The notes below the pieces were generated by a model that saw only the letters and a program-made list of their open reading frames with translations, made no database searches and had not been told where the DNA came from. From Treponema sp. (GTDB lineage: Bacteria; Spirochaetota; Spirochaetia; Treponematales; Treponemataceae), in the NCBI GenBank assembly GCA_022640795.1, contig JALCCK010000003.1:17061-81060 (forward strand): 64,000 nt of DNA, given 5' to 3'. A program made the position numbers and the translations under genes. Position 1 is the stretch's first letter. Each line of letters opens with the position of its first letter. This document shows, piece after piece, positions 34,950 to 44,008 of this stretch.

Positions 34950-35569
34950 TGAACAAGTTCCACCAAGGCACGACGGAACAACAGATCTTCTTTATCTGCC
35001 TTCGATTTTTCATTAAAACTGCTGTCCGCCGAAAGTTCTCTATATAATCTGTCTATTGTCAGGCCGCAGTCCTTCTTATCATATCCCATATTTGCAAGAG
35101 ATGCGATGACATCTCCGAATGGATTTAACGACCCGGCAGTACCGGAATGATCTGCAGTTGCTTCTTCAAGTGTCAATTTACCTTTCAATGCAAGCATCAT
35201 TTTTGCCGCCGTTTTTTTCCCAAGTCCGGGAATTCTCTCTAGTTCTGCAATATTTCCGGAATCAAGCGCATCCAGCAATTGGGGACCGGAGATATTACTC
35301 AATATTCTAATAGCGCCTTTTGCACCTATTCCGTCAACTTTCAGCAAATCAAAAAACAGAGCACGTTCTTCTTTTGTCGCAAAACCATATAACTGCATCA
35401 ACTTATCAGTGTGATTAAGCCACGTATACACTTTTCCCACCTGACCGACAGGCGGTAGTTTTTCAAGAGCACTGTCCGGAACATAGATATCCCATTCTAT
35501 GCCGTACGTATCGATATAGACAGTATTGGGATATTTTCCTGTAATCGTTCCTGTCAGACTGTTAAACAT
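34946..35569 (-). CDS. ruvA: Holliday junction DNA-binding protein RuvA
   Basis: 207 aa. The OB-fold N-terminus ([20 protein letters not shown]), two helix-hairpin-helix motifs ([16 protein letters not shown] and [17 protein letters not shown]) and a C-terminal RuvB-binding domain are present. Besides lying in the ruv cluster, it may have its own promoter: TATACT (minus strand 35581-35576) ends six bases before the ATG, with no ribosome binding site, suggesting a leaderless message. Confidence 0.96.
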   Translation of the reverse strand: MFNSLTGTITGKYPNTVYIDTYGIEWDIYVPDSALEKLPPVGQVGKVYTWLNHTDKLMQLYGFATKEERALFFDLLKVDGIGAKGAIRILSNISGPQLLDALDSGNIAELERIPGLGKKTAAKMMLALKGKLTLEEATADHSGTAGSLNPFGDVIASLANMGYDKKDCGLTIDRLYRELSADSSFNEKSKADKEDLLFRRALVELVQ

Positions 35570-35645
35570 AGAATCAGTATATCAGAAACAACAGTAATAT
35601 ACCATATCACAAAAAAACTCTGTCCAGTTCTGTCCGGAAAATAGA

Positions 35646-36224
35646 TTACAGGCAGTTGCCCGGAATTCCCGGCGTATAACTGTGAATCTGCGTGATTGCA
35701 GCAGCAAGTGCATCCGCTGCATGATCAGGTTTAGGTTCCGTTTCAAGGCCCAAAAGTATTTTTACATATTTTTCAACAACAGTTTTATCTGCGATGCAAC
35801 TACCTGAAACCGCCTGCTTTATCTGATTCGGAGAATATTCTCCAAATACAATGCAGTGCTGGGCAAGGCAGAGCGTAACGACACCCCTCGATTCAGCTAC
35901 GGAAAGCGCACTGGTAACGTTTCGTGCAAAAAAAAGCGTTTCCATAGCAGCTTCCTGCGGATGATATTTCATGATAATATCGGAAAGTTTATTATAGATT
36001 TTAAGCAGCCGGTCTTTGTGCGGTGTATGAGGTTTCGTTGAAATAACACCATAGGCTACCATACGATACCTGTTACTGGAGAAATCAATAATACCAAAAC
36101 CCGTAGAAGCAAGACCGGGATCTATTCCCAGCACTCTGCGGACAGGGACTCCATACTGATCGCCGGATGTTTTATCATTTGTAATTCTGCTTGTACCGGG
36201 AAGCGGTTCAAAATTATTTTGCAT
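35646..36224 (-). CDS. ruvC: Holliday junction resolvase RuvC
   Basis: 192 aa. The acidic residues of the RNase H-like fold are present: Asp in VLGIDPGLASTGFG, Glu in AAMETLFFARN, and the DHAADA motif near the end (PKPDHAADALAAAI). The protein has about 28 residues before the usual start; a GTG at the RVLGID region could be the real one, but neither has a strong ribosome binding site. It cleaves junctions moved by RuvAB. A terminator lies between it and yebC. Confidence 0.94.
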   Translation of the reverse strand: MQNNFEPLPGTSRITNDKTSGDQYGVPVRRVLGIDPGLASTGFGIIDFSSNRYRMVAYGVISTKPHTPHKDRLLKIYNKLSDIIMKYHPQEAAMETLFFARNVTSALSVAESRGVVTLCLAQHCIVFGEYSPNQIKQAVSGSCIADKTVVEKYVKILLGLETEPKPDHAADALAAAITQIHSYTPGIPGNCL

Positions 36225-36250
36225 GCATTATTTTATCGGCAGATAAATAA

Positions 36251-36281
36251 AAAACCACAGCCGTAATACGGTCTGTGGCTT
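36251..36281 (-). terminator. Terminator after yebC
   Basis: On the minus strand AGCCACAGACCG, loop TATTA, CGGCTGTGGTT, one bulged base, followed by TTTTATTTAT. It sits about 25 bases after the yebC stop and before ruvC. Confidence 0.7.
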
Positions 36282-36305
36282 TGTTTTTCCGCACAGAAAT
36301 TTTCT

Positions 36306-37052
36306 TTATTCACTATCAGGATCAAAATCGTCCGGATATTCAACCGTGGAATAAACGTGCTGTACATCATCATTTTCTTCAAGTCGGTCCAGTAATTTCT
36401 GAACTTTTTCCGCAGTAGCAGCATCAACCGGCACATACGCTTCCGGAACCATCGCTACTTCAGCCGATATGGATTCGAAACCTTTATCCTGTAGAGCCTC
36501 AAGAACTCCATCGAAACCGGAAGGATCTGTTGTTACCGTTATAACGCCGTCTTCATTGGTAATATCCTCTGCTCCTGCTTCAAGAGCCGGTTCCATAATA
36601 TCATCTTCCGAAACTTTATCAGCATCATATTCAATGATGCCCTTCCGATTGAACATACGGCTTACAGATCCGGTAACTCCAAGGTTTCCGCCTGTTTTAG
36701 AAAAAATATTGCGTACATCTGCCGCTGCACGATTCTTATTATCAGTAAGAACCTCAACGAGAACAGCAACACCACCTGCAGCATATCCTTCATAAACCAA
36801 TTCTTCATAAGCTTTCGCACCTAATTCACCAGTACCTTTTTTGATTGCACGTTCAATGTTATCTTTTGGCATGCTTGAAGCACGAGCCTTCAAAACGGCT
36901 GTGCGGAGACGCGGGTTCGAATTGATATCACCGCCGCCCATACGCGCCGCAATGGATATTTCTTTAATGAATTTTGTGAACATCTGACCGCGTTTTGCAT
37001 CAGCAATACCCTTTGCGTGTTTTATGGTTGACCATTTACTATGTCCTGACAT
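36306..37052 (-). CDS. YebC/PmpR-family translation or transcription factor
   Basis: 248 aa. Begins [22 protein letters not shown] and has the family's acidic C-terminal domain ending in DPDSE. The family helps ribosomes translate difficult (for example polyproline) stretches and also acts as a DNA-binding regulator in some species. It precedes ruvC, a conserved order in many bacteria. AGGAG lies before the ATG. The long 150-base upstream region has a good promoter at 37088-37117. Confidence 0.95.
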   Translation of the reverse strand: MSGHSKWSTIKHAKGIADAKRGQMFTKFIKEISIAARMGGGDINSNPRLRTAVLKARASSMPKDNIERAIKKGTGELGAKAYEELVYEGYAAGGVAVLVEVLTDNKNRAAADVRNIFSKTGGNLGVTGSVSRMFNRKGIIEYDADKVSEDDIMEPALEAGAEDITNEDGVITVTTDPSGFDGVLEALQDKGFESISAEVAMVPEAYVPVDAATAEKVQKLLDRLEENDDVQHVYSTVEYPDDFDPDSE

Positions 37053-37087
37053 GGGAACTCCTTAAGAAAAAACAAATTACAAGTTTT

Positions 37088-37117
37088 ATAATACCACAAT
37101 ACCATAATAAAGGTCAA
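37088..37117 (-). promoter_or_regulatory. Promoter of yebC-ruv cluster
   Basis: On the minus strand TTGACC (37117-37112), 18-base spacer, TATTAT (37093-37088), 36 bases before the yebC ATG. Confidence 0.65.
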
Positions 37118-37255
37118 CAATGTGAAGCTGTTTACCCGGGCTTACGCAGAAGAAAGAATATAAGGAAAAGTTAAAACAAATTTTAGGCTGAGCCCCGGAA
37201 ATTTTTACAAAATTCTCCTGATGCAAAAACTGTAGAGATGCAGTATACTGGAAAC

Positions 37256-38383
37256 ATGATTATAGCGGAAATTGGAACTGCACATGGCGGTTCACTTAAA
37301 AAGGCCGAAGATCTCATTACTGCTGCTGCAGAAGCAGGATGCGATGCAGTAAAATTCCAATGGGTGTATGCCGATGAAATTCTCCATCCGGAAACAGGAA
37401 AAGTACAACTCCCCGGTGGACCCGTAAAACTATATGATCGATTTAAATCCCTCGAAGTGGAACCGGCTTTTTTTTCGCATATGAAAAATTTTGCACATAA
37501 AAAGAATGTTCTATTTATGTGTTCGCCATTCGGCCTCAAAAGTCTTTCTGAACTCATAAAAATCGAACCTGATGCCATTAAAATTGCATCTCCGGAATTA
37601 AACCATTTCCAGCTACTATCCGCCCTGAATGAAGCCAGACACAGCTGTCTGCACAATGGATGCAAACCTGTTCCCGTCATACTCTCAAGTGGAATCTCTA
37701 AACTCGCGGATATAGAGCGCGCGCTCGAGATTCTGTATATGCCGGAATCTGAGCCAACCCTGCTCCACTGTATAACAAGTTACCCGGCCCCCGAAGAAGA
37801 GTACAATGTACGACTTGTCAAAACATTGGCAAAAATATTCGGAATAAAAACAGGGATCAGTGATCACAGTATGGACCCGGTACTTGTACCGTCACTTGCG
37901 GTTTCGCAGGGAAGTACAATAACAGAAAAGCATATAACTCTCTGTCGAAAAACAGACGGGCTGGATGATCCTGTCGCGCTGGAACCGGAACAATTTGCAC
38001 TTATGACCCACGATATTCATCAGGCAGAGGCAATGCTGCGGCATTATGGAACTGAACTGGGGGCGGAAAAAATCATACAACAGATTTCCGCTCAATATGG
38101 AGAAGAAAAAGTACAAAAAGTACTGGGAACTGGTATAAAAAAACTTGCACCCTCTGAAAAACAAAATTATGGCCGAACGAACAGATCGTTGCATTTTCTG
38201 CATACCATGAAAAAAGGTGAAACGCTCAAAACCGGTGATATAGCCGTACTGAGAACTGAAAAAATACTTACTCCGGGCATAGGCCCTGAATATCTTGAAT
38301 TTGTAATCGGAGCCCGACTTCAAAATAACGTTAAAAACGGCAGTGGCGTACAATGGACTGATATTATCTGCAGGGACCGGTAG
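37256..38383 (+). CDS. NeuB/SpsE-type sialic-acid-like (nonulosonate) synthase
   Basis: 375 aa from the ATG at 37256. The NeuB barrel starts MIIAEIGTAHGGSLKKAEDL and holds AVKFQWVYADE, KIASPELNHF, LHCITSYPAPEEEYN and GISDHSMDPV; a C-terminal SAF (antifreeze-like) domain has RSLHFLHTMKKGETL. It condenses PEP with a hexosamine to a nine-carbon acid. Treponemal flagellins are known to carry nonulosonic-acid-like glycans, so flagellar glycosylation is a plausible use. The in-frame ATG at 37238 precedes TATACT (37244-37249), which ends six bases before the chosen ATG, suggesting a leaderless mRNA. Confidence 0.9.
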   Translation: MIIAEIGTAHGGSLKKAEDLITAAAEAGCDAVKFQWVYADEILHPETGKVQLPGGPVKLYDRFKSLEVEPAFFSHMKNFAHKKNVLFMCSPFGLKSLSELIKIEPDAIKIASPELNHFQLLSALNEARHSCLHNGCKPVPVILSSGISKLADIERALEILYMPESEPTLLHCITSYPAPEEEYNVRLVKTLAKIFGIKTGISDHSMDPVLVPSLAVSQGSTITEKHITLCRKTDGLDDPVALEPEQFALMTHDIHQAEAMLRHYGTELGAEKIIQQISAQYGEEKVQKVLGTGIKKLAPSEKQNYGRTNRSLHFLHTMKKGETLKTGDIAVLRTEKILTPGIGPEYLEFVIGARLQNNVKNGSGVQWTDIICRDR

Positions 38384-38457
38384 TGTCCGGCTGTATTTAA
38401 TAAATTTTTAATACAGATAAAACAAAAGTACAACTTATTTATCCATAGTATTAAAAT

Positions 38458-39654
38458 ATGGATTACAAACATGAGAAGCGATTTTTTACCGTTTTAATAA
38501 AATTTAATGACTATTCAGCTGATATCAGCAGCAAAGGGTTTACGACAGAACGTTTTATCGGCGGAGTTAGTGCATGTCTCGAGGAACTGTTTCCGGAATG
38601 TAAAATCTGTATTTATTACCATAGAGATGGCTCATCAAATCTGACGACGGATTTATCACCGGAAGAAGAACCGTGCGGAATAGAAGAACTTAAACAATAT
38701 ATAGGCAGTTCCCGGAAACCGATTTCAGGAAAATCCCGGTACGACAATCCTCTCAACGAAAACTGGAAAAGATTTATACTGTTCCCCGTTTATAACGCAA
38801 ATAATTTATTTGCAATCATCGTTGTCGGAGGTGAAAAAGAATTTATAAAACCATTCGAAAGATCGGCGGGATATCTGCTGGACAGCTATTCCGGAGAACT
38901 TGAACGTCTTATAAATACAGAAAAACGTTTTCAGAATATTGTCAGAAAAACAAAAATAGATTTCATCGAGAAGGCTCGCGATGTGCTCCGGACACGGCAG
39001 ATACACGAATCGTGGTATTCGGACTGGCACTGTTACAATACTGTTTCAGGTTGCGATTTCTCGAATCTCTATAAAAATTCAGCAAAGATATGGTACTCTT
39101 TTTTATGTACGGTTACAACAAATCCCAACAACAGATTGTACATTCTTATGATGGCCGATACGGTAGCTTCGATTCTCGTAAAAAGAAATGCAGAACCGTC
39201 TGAAATAATCAAGCGGCTACAACAGCTGCTTCTCGACAAAATGAACGACTGCTATCTGTCTGTTCTGGTGGTCCGGTATTCTGCAGAAAGCAGAAAAATA
39301 GAAATTGCCGGTGCAGGAGATTGTGTTGTTCTGAAATTTACACATGACGATCAAAAAGTATCCCAATTATATTTTGGAGACGCTATCGGCTATGGAACAG
39401 ATACGAAAATACACACATCACAATTTACTATTGATTCCGGTGATATTCTATGTACTTTTACGGACGGTGTCACGTCCGCACAAAAGAAAAACGGCGGAAT
39501 TCTCGGCAGTGAAAACATACGAAGTGAACTTCTAAACAGCAGTACCATGAGTGCAAAAACGCTCTCTGCACGCCTGGGAGCAATGATAGATGAATACTGT
39601 ATAACAGAAGAAAATTTTGATGACAGAAGTCTTCAGGTAATAAAATTCAGCTAG
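38458..39654 (+). CDS. Degenerate SpoIIE/PP2C-type phosphatase
   Basis: 398 aa, no membrane helix. The N-terminal 160 residues look GAF-like (FILFPVYNANNLFAIIVVGGE). The C-terminal half has the SpoIIE/PP2C order, but its first metal motif GDYYD reads GCDFSNLY and the second, normally ADxSGKG, reads MADTVASILV. The third (CTFTDGVTSAQ) and last (FDDRSLQVIKF) motifs are intact. Two of four metal-binding sites therefore look lost, so it may be a regulator rather than an enzyme. It heads a set with an HATPase and an intact SpoIIE phosphatase. Confidence 0.75.
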   Translation: MDYKHEKRFFTVLIKFNDYSADISSKGFTTERFIGGVSACLEELFPECKICIYYHRDGSSNLTTDLSPEEEPCGIEELKQYIGSSRKPISGKSRYDNPLNENWKRFILFPVYNANNLFAIIVVGGEKEFIKPFERSAGYLLDSYSGELERLINTEKRFQNIVRKTKIDFIEKARDVLRTRQIHESWYSDWHCYNTVSGCDFSNLYKNSAKIWYSFLCTVTTNPNNRLYILMMADTVASILVKRNAEPSEIIKRLQQLLLDKMNDCYLSVLVVRYSAESRKIEIAGAGDCVVLKFTHDDQKVSQLYFGDAIGYGTDTKIHTSQFTIDSGDILCTFTDGVTSAQKKNGGILGSENIRSELLNSSTMSAKTLSARLGAMIDEYCITEENFDDRSLQVIKFS

Positions 39655-39712
39655 TTTTTTCCAATCGTATGCAAAGCAGCCAGTTTTAAACAAATAAAAA
39701 GAGGTCAAAAAT

Positions 39713-40252
39713 ATGGATAAAACAAAACTGTTAAAAATAGAAGATGACAGTGACCTTCTGGATGTAACAGGCCTTCAGTATAAAGAATTCCAGACTTCCA
39801 GAAATCAGATAAAATTCTATACTCTGAAAATTCTACAGACAATCCCCATAGACTGTAAAGAAACGGCACTACTGACACAACAGGTAACAGAGCTTCTGCT
39901 GAATGCAGCAGAACATGGCAATCATTGGAATGAAACGCTGCTGATTAAGGTCTGGTATGGGTTTACAGCAACTATTTTCCGCCTTATTGTTCAGGACCAG
40001 GGAACCGGATTTCGCGATATTGAACGGTGGAATCAATGGAATCTCAAAAGAGATGAATGTATCAGAACCAGAAATTTTCGTGAAATGGAAAATTATATCG
40101 GGTACCGCCCCATGATGGTAGCACAGGCAAAAAACGGAGGATCCGGCGGTATATCGCTCTTCGGTGCAGTAGAATACTGGGATGGCGGCATAGTTTTTTC
40201 TTCATCCGGTAACTGTATCGGGGTAAAAAAAGAATTCGCCGCAGTTTATTGA
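39713..40252 (+). CDS. RsbW-like HATPase, paralogue of the protein at 7040
   Basis: 179 aa. N box ELLLNAAEHGNHWNE, G1 box VQDQGTGFRDIERWNQWNLKR, then the shared DECIRTRNF segment and GGISLFGAVEYWDGGIV near the end, the same replacement of the normal G2 region as in the HATPase at 7040-7591. A switch kinase or kinase-like sequestering protein is likely. It lies between two SpoIIE-type phosphatases (gaps 58 and 19 bases) and has no STAS gene beside it, so its partner must be encoded elsewhere or be the STAS protein at 6677. AGAGG lies before the ATG. Confidence 0.82.
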   Translation: MDKTKLLKIEDDSDLLDVTGLQYKEFQTSRNQIKFYTLKILQTIPIDCKETALLTQQVTELLLNAAEHGNHWNETLLIKVWYGFTATIFRLIVQDQGTGFRDIERWNQWNLKRDECIRTRNFREMENYIGYRPMMVAQAKNGGSGGISLFGAVEYWDGGIVFSSSGNCIGVKKEFAAVY

Positions 40253-40271
40253 ATTCAAAGAAGGATATCAG

Positions 40272-41453
40272 ATGCTTAAATACATAAAACCGAAAAAAAA
40301 TGAAAGCGAACTGGCTATTATCTGTGAAATACGGGCATATGTTTTCACCGACGAATCTATTCCTGCAGTTGCAAAAGATCTGACTGATGAAAAAATAGCT
40401 GCAGCTGCCGTACTCAATCTAAATCATGAAGTACAGGGTATCATCGTGAGCAGGCATCTCTTTACCCTGCTCGGCAAACCATACGGTCGGGCGCTGCTTT
40501 TCCGGCACAAAATAGGTGAAGTTTCGGAACCGGTAAGAAGCTTCAGTACTGAAATGCAAGTGGGTGAAATGGAAGAACATATCAATGATGATATAAATAG
40601 TGAACATATTCATTATTACTGTTCTGTCGACAGTGATCGCAAATATGTTGGGATTTTTTCTTCAAAAACCGCTCTGTTATATATAGCCAGACAGCAAAAA
40701 CAAGATGCTGATACAGCTCATACGATTCAGAACAGAATAGTTCCGCCGTACAGCTATTTTAAAGGCAAAAAATGCGAAATAGTCTGTGCAGCAAAAATGG
40801 CGCAGAGTGTTGGCGGAGACTACTACTTCGTAAAACAATTCGGGCAAGGCAACTGGTTTTTTGCATTTTGCGATATCTCAGGAAAGGGAATTTCAGCGGC
40901 TATTATTACAGCAGTTCTTGCAGGTTTTTTTGAGACCGCCGACTTTTCATTCCCATTAGAAAAAATAATTTCACAATTGAACAGTCTGATAGTAAATACA
41001 TTCTCTCTCGAAAAATATCTGACCGGCATCTTTGCACTTTACAATGAGAACAAAAGAATCTGTGCTTTTGCGGACATGGGGCACGGAATGTTATATCACT
41101 ATTCGGAACAGAAAGACAGTCAGAAGCAGCAACTAATGACCGTCGGGACGGATACGACAGCTGCAAACATGCCGGTCGGCGTCATTGATGATGTAAAGAT
41201 AAAATTGAAATCTGTACAGCTTGAACCGGGAGAAGTTCTGATACTGGTGACAGATGGAATATCGGAACAGAATAATAAGGATGGAATCGTTTTTGATCTA
41301 AATCAGCTGGCCGTCAGTTTAAATGAAAACAATGATAAAGGAAAATACAATTTAAAAAAAACTAAAATAGAAATCTATGAAAAGCTGTTTGACTTTAAAG
41401 GTCCTGTCATGCAGAAAGACGATATGTCGCTGCTTCTTTTGGCCCAGTATTGA
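40272..41453 (+). CDS. SpoIIE/PP2C-type phosphatase with N-terminal sensor-like region
   Basis: 393 aa. The first ~140 residues (VQGIIVSRHLFTLLGKPYGRA, YVGIFSSKTALLYI) look CBS-like but are not certain. The C-terminal SpoIIE domain has VGGDYYFV, CDISGKGISAAI, LVTDGISEQ and KDDMSLLLL; only the second Asp of GDYYD is changed, to Phe. It is likely an active phosphoserine phosphatase of the second partner-switching set. AGAAGGA lies before the ATG. It converges on coaX with a 35-base gap. Confidence 0.82.
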   Translation: MLKYIKPKKNESELAIICEIRAYVFTDESIPAVAKDLTDEKIAAAAVLNLNHEVQGIIVSRHLFTLLGKPYGRALLFRHKIGEVSEPVRSFSTEMQVGEMEEHINDDINSEHIHYYCSVDSDRKYVGIFSSKTALLYIARQQKQDADTAHTIQNRIVPPYSYFKGKKCEIVCAAKMAQSVGGDYYFVKQFGQGNWFFAFCDISGKGISAAIITAVLAGFFETADFSFPLEKIISQLNSLIVNTFSLEKYLTGIFALYNENKRICAFADMGHGMLYHYSEQKDSQKQQLMTVGTDTTAANMPVGVIDDVKIKLKSVQLEPGEVLILVTDGISEQNNKDGIVFDLNQLAVSLNENNDKGKYNLKKTKIEIYEKLFDFKGPVMQKDDMSLLLLAQY

Positions 41454-41488
41454 GGAATTTCGTCAACAAAAAGATTTATTAAAAAAAA

Positions 41489-42289
41489 TCAGTTCGCACA
41501 TCCGGAATATTCGGCAACTTTCAGAAGTCCGTGCAACGTCAGGGTTTTGTCCACTATTTCAAAGACATCCGTTATTGGTTGCAATACGCTGTTAAGGCCA
41601 CCGGTTGCAATAACATGAATATTGTTATATACCGCACCGGTCTCCTTTACCAAATCATGCTTTATCTGCGTGATGAGTCCTTCAACAAGCCACTTATACC
41701 CCAAAACGATTCCCGACTGAATGGCATGAGCGGTATTTTTTCCAAGACTGGAGGGAGGAGCTACAAGCGGTACGGAAGGAAGCTGGGCTGTATTTGAAAA
41801 AAGAGAATGCAGCGCTGTCCCCAGCCCCGGAGTAATAGATATTCCGGCAATCGTTCCGGAATCATCCACTGTCGTAAAAGTAAGCGCTGTTCCGAAATCG
41901 ACAACGATACAGGCACTTTTGAAACGGCTCCATGCTTCGACTGCATTACACAGAAGATCAGTTCCGATTTCATGTACGGCAGAGGAAGGAATCTTTACCG
42001 GAAGTTTATCATATATTTTTGGAGAAACAACAAGCGGTTTTTTACCGGTCAGTTTTTCCGAAACACTGACGAAAGGACCTATCAGCGCCGGAACGACGGA
42101 ACTCAAAGCACTGCACGATATATTCTCGGCCCTGATATGGGAGTCGCGGAAAAGTGAAAGTAATATTGAAAAATATTCATCGCCCGTTCTGTTCGCATCT
42201 GTATGAATTCTCCATTCCTGCTTCAGATCATCACCCTCAAAGAGGGCCGTCACTATATTAGTGTTTCCTATATCTATGGCTAACAGCAA
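41489..42289 (-). CDS. coaX: Type III pantothenate kinase
   Basis: 266 aa from a TTG at 42289, preceded by AAGGAG ten bases away; the frame extends to 42322, but residues before LLAIDIGNTN do not fit the family. Phosphate loop LLAIDIGNTNIVTAL, the EIGTDLLCNAVEA and VVDFGTALTFTTVD motifs and TPGLGTALHSLF are typical CoaX. It makes phosphopantothenate, the first step of CoA synthesis. It is divergent from hisS and their promoters share one -10 sequence. Confidence 0.94.
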   Translation of the reverse strand: MLLAIDIGNTNIVTALFEGDDLKQEWRIHTDANRTGDEYFSILLSLFRDSHIRAENISCSALSSVVPALIGPFVSVSEKLTGKKPLVVSPKIYDKLPVKIPSSAVHEIGTDLLCNAVEAWSRFKSACIVVDFGTALTFTTVDDSGTIAGISITPGLGTALHSLFSNTAQLPSVPLVAPPSSLGKNTAHAIQSGIVLGYKWLVEGLITQIKHDLVKETGAVYNNIHVIATGGLNSVLQPITDVFEIVDKTLTLHGLLKVAEYSGCAN

Positions 42290-42290
42290 T

Positions 42291-42342
42291 TGAAATTTTC
42301 TCCTTATGAAGGTATTATACAAACATGAATAATCTCATACAA
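42291..42342. promoter_or_regulatory. Divergent hisS/coaX promoters sharing one -10
   Basis: Toward hisS: TTGAAA (42291-42296), 16 bases, TATTAT (42313-42318), then six bases to the hisS ATG. Toward coaX on the minus strand: TTGTAT (42342-42337), 17 bases, TATAAT (42319-42314). The two -10 hexamers overlap by five base pairs because TATTATA reads TATAATA on the other strand. Confidence 0.6.
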
Positions 42343-43626
42343 CCCAGAGTCCTTAAAGGATTCCGTGATTTTTTGCCGGCAGCTGAAATAGAACGTGCAG
42401 ACCTTATAGAAAAACTTACAAACGTTTACCGTTCGTTTGGGTTCGTTCCTATAGATACGCCGGTCCTTGAATATACCGATATTCTTTTGAGAAAAAGTAA
42501 CGGAGAAACAGAAAAACAGGTATTCCGTTTTGAAGATAATGGAGGACGGGATGTTGCCTTGCGTTTTGATCTTACCGTACCGTTTGCCCGTTTCACAGCA
42601 GAACACAAAGATGAACTTTATTTTCCATTTAAACGCTATCATATATCGAAAGTCTGGAGAGGAGAAAAACCACAGGCCGGGCGGTATCGGGAATTCGTTC
42701 AGTGCGACTTTGATACAGTCGGGTCCGACAGTGCTGCAAGCGATTTTGAAATTCTGAATCTTATGAAAACGGCCCTGGAAACTATTGGTGTAGCTGATAT
42801 TACTATAAGGATAAACCATCGCGGTATTTTTAACAGATTTCTTGAAAAAATAGGGTTGCTTGACAAAAGCGACGATATCTTACGAATCGTCGATAAACTC
42901 TCGAAGGTCGGAAAGGAAGCAGTCGTAAAAGAACTTGCGGATATTTCCGGTTCTGAAAAACTTGCAGGCAGCATTCTTTCATACACAGCAGGCGGAAAAA
43001 ACTTTGAGGAAACGCTGGCTCTCATCGAAGAAATGGCGGGCGGAGAAGCAGAAGATACCCGGCGCATGAAGTCAATTTATGAAATGATGAAAGCAGCAGG
43101 AATAGCTGAGACGTTCATACTTGATCCGTCCATAACGCGCGGACTTGACTACTATACCGGTATCGTATATGAAACCTTTTTAAACAAGCTTCCGTCTATC
43201 GGTTCCGTCTGTTCAGGTGGCCGGTACGATAATCTGGCAGGTCTTTATATGAAAGAGAAAGTTCCGGGAGTCGGAGCTTCGATCGGTCTGGATCGACTTA
43301 TCGCGGGGCTTACTCAGCTAGGGATTACTTCACAAAAAGGCAGCTATCTTGATGCTGAAATTTTCTGTCAGGATGAGGAGCTCACTATTCATTATCAGAA
43401 ACTTGCAGCGCAACTTCGTGCAAAAGGTGTCGCTGTGGAAGTATTTCCGGACACACGAAAAATGAATCAGCAGTATAAGGTCACGGAGGCCAAAGGAATT
43501 CCGTGGGGAATATTTGTGAAAAAAGAGCAGACCGGTAACAACAGGCTGACGCTAAAAAAACTTCTGACCCGGGAAATGTCAGAAAACATCTCCGTTGACG
43601 AAGCTGTCAGGAAGATTCTGGGTTAA
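42325..43626 (+). CDS. hisS: Histidyl-tRNA synthetase
   Basis: 433 aa, class II synthetase. Motif 1 region DTPVLEYTDI, motif 2 FKRYHISKVWRGEKPQAGRYREF, HisA motif RGLDYYTGIVYE, motif 3 GVGASIGLDRL, and a C-terminal anticodon-binding domain (VAVEVFPDTRKMNQQYKVTE region). QPRVLKGFRDFLP directly after MNNLI is the usual start. There is no ribosome binding site; the -10 ends six bases before the ATG, so a leaderless mRNA is predicted. Confidence 0.96.
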   Translation: MNNLIQPRVLKGFRDFLPAAEIERADLIEKLTNVYRSFGFVPIDTPVLEYTDILLRKSNGETEKQVFRFEDNGGRDVALRFDLTVPFARFTAEHKDELYFPFKRYHISKVWRGEKPQAGRYREFVQCDFDTVGSDSAASDFEILNLMKTALETIGVADITIRINHRGIFNRFLEKIGLLDKSDDILRIVDKLSKVGKEAVVKELADISGSEKLAGSILSYTAGGKNFEETLALIEEMAGGEAEDTRRMKSIYEMMKAAGIAETFILDPSITRGLDYYTGIVYETFLNKLPSIGSVCSGGRYDNLAGLYMKEKVPGVGASIGLDRLIAGLTQLGITSQKGSYLDAEIFCQDEELTIHYQKLAAQLRAKGVAVEVFPDTRKMNQQYKVTEAKGIPWGIFVKKEQTGNNRLTLKKLLTREMSENISVDEAVRKILG

Positions 43627-43639
43627 CTCCTGGTATTTT

Positions 43640-44008
43640 CTATTTTACAAGCTGTGAAGCTGCCGTAAGCGCCTTAAACCTATTACTGTATACAGCGACC
43701 GCTGATTGCGGCAGCCAGCCTGCATCAAACAGATACCACCAGACCTGCCCTTTCCCGGTTTCAGTCAATTTTTTCCCTTCTATTTGGAAAACGTCGCCCC
43801 TTCTACAGTATTCCGATACGGCAGAGCTCCAGTCCGGCATCGAATGAAACCCGACATACGGCTCCGTAATGGCAACCCATTCTATATCAGGTGCAAGCGA
43901 CAGAGGATTCGCAGTATCAAAATGTACCGTCTCTTCATGAGGTTTCAAAAAACAACCCGGTAAAGACAGGACAGCAAGCAGTAGTAAGAAAAAAGGAAAA
44001 GCCTTCAT
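43640..44008 (-). CDS. Small lipoprotein with SH3-like domain
   Basis: 122 aa. A signal peptide ends in LAVLSLPGCFLK, with a Cys at a plausible spirochaetal lipobox. The mature region (EPYVGFHSMPDWSSAVSEYCRRGDVFQIEG, WWYLFDAGWLP) reads like a bacterial SH3-type beta domain that often binds peptidoglycan. It overlaps the Nudix gene by four bases (ATGA) and is the last gene of the run starting at 46742. Confidence 0.72.
   Translation of the reverse strand: MKAFPFFLLLLAVLSLPGCFLKPHEETVHFDTANPLSLAPDIEWVAITEPYVGFHSMPDWSSAVSEYCRRGDVFQIEGKKLTETGKGQVWWYLFDAGWLPQSAVAVYSNRFKALTAASQLVK

Noticed and set aside
36233..36436. 67-codon minus-strand frame between yebC and ruvC
   Set aside because: Runs through the yebC 3' end in another frame and through the terminator; shadow.
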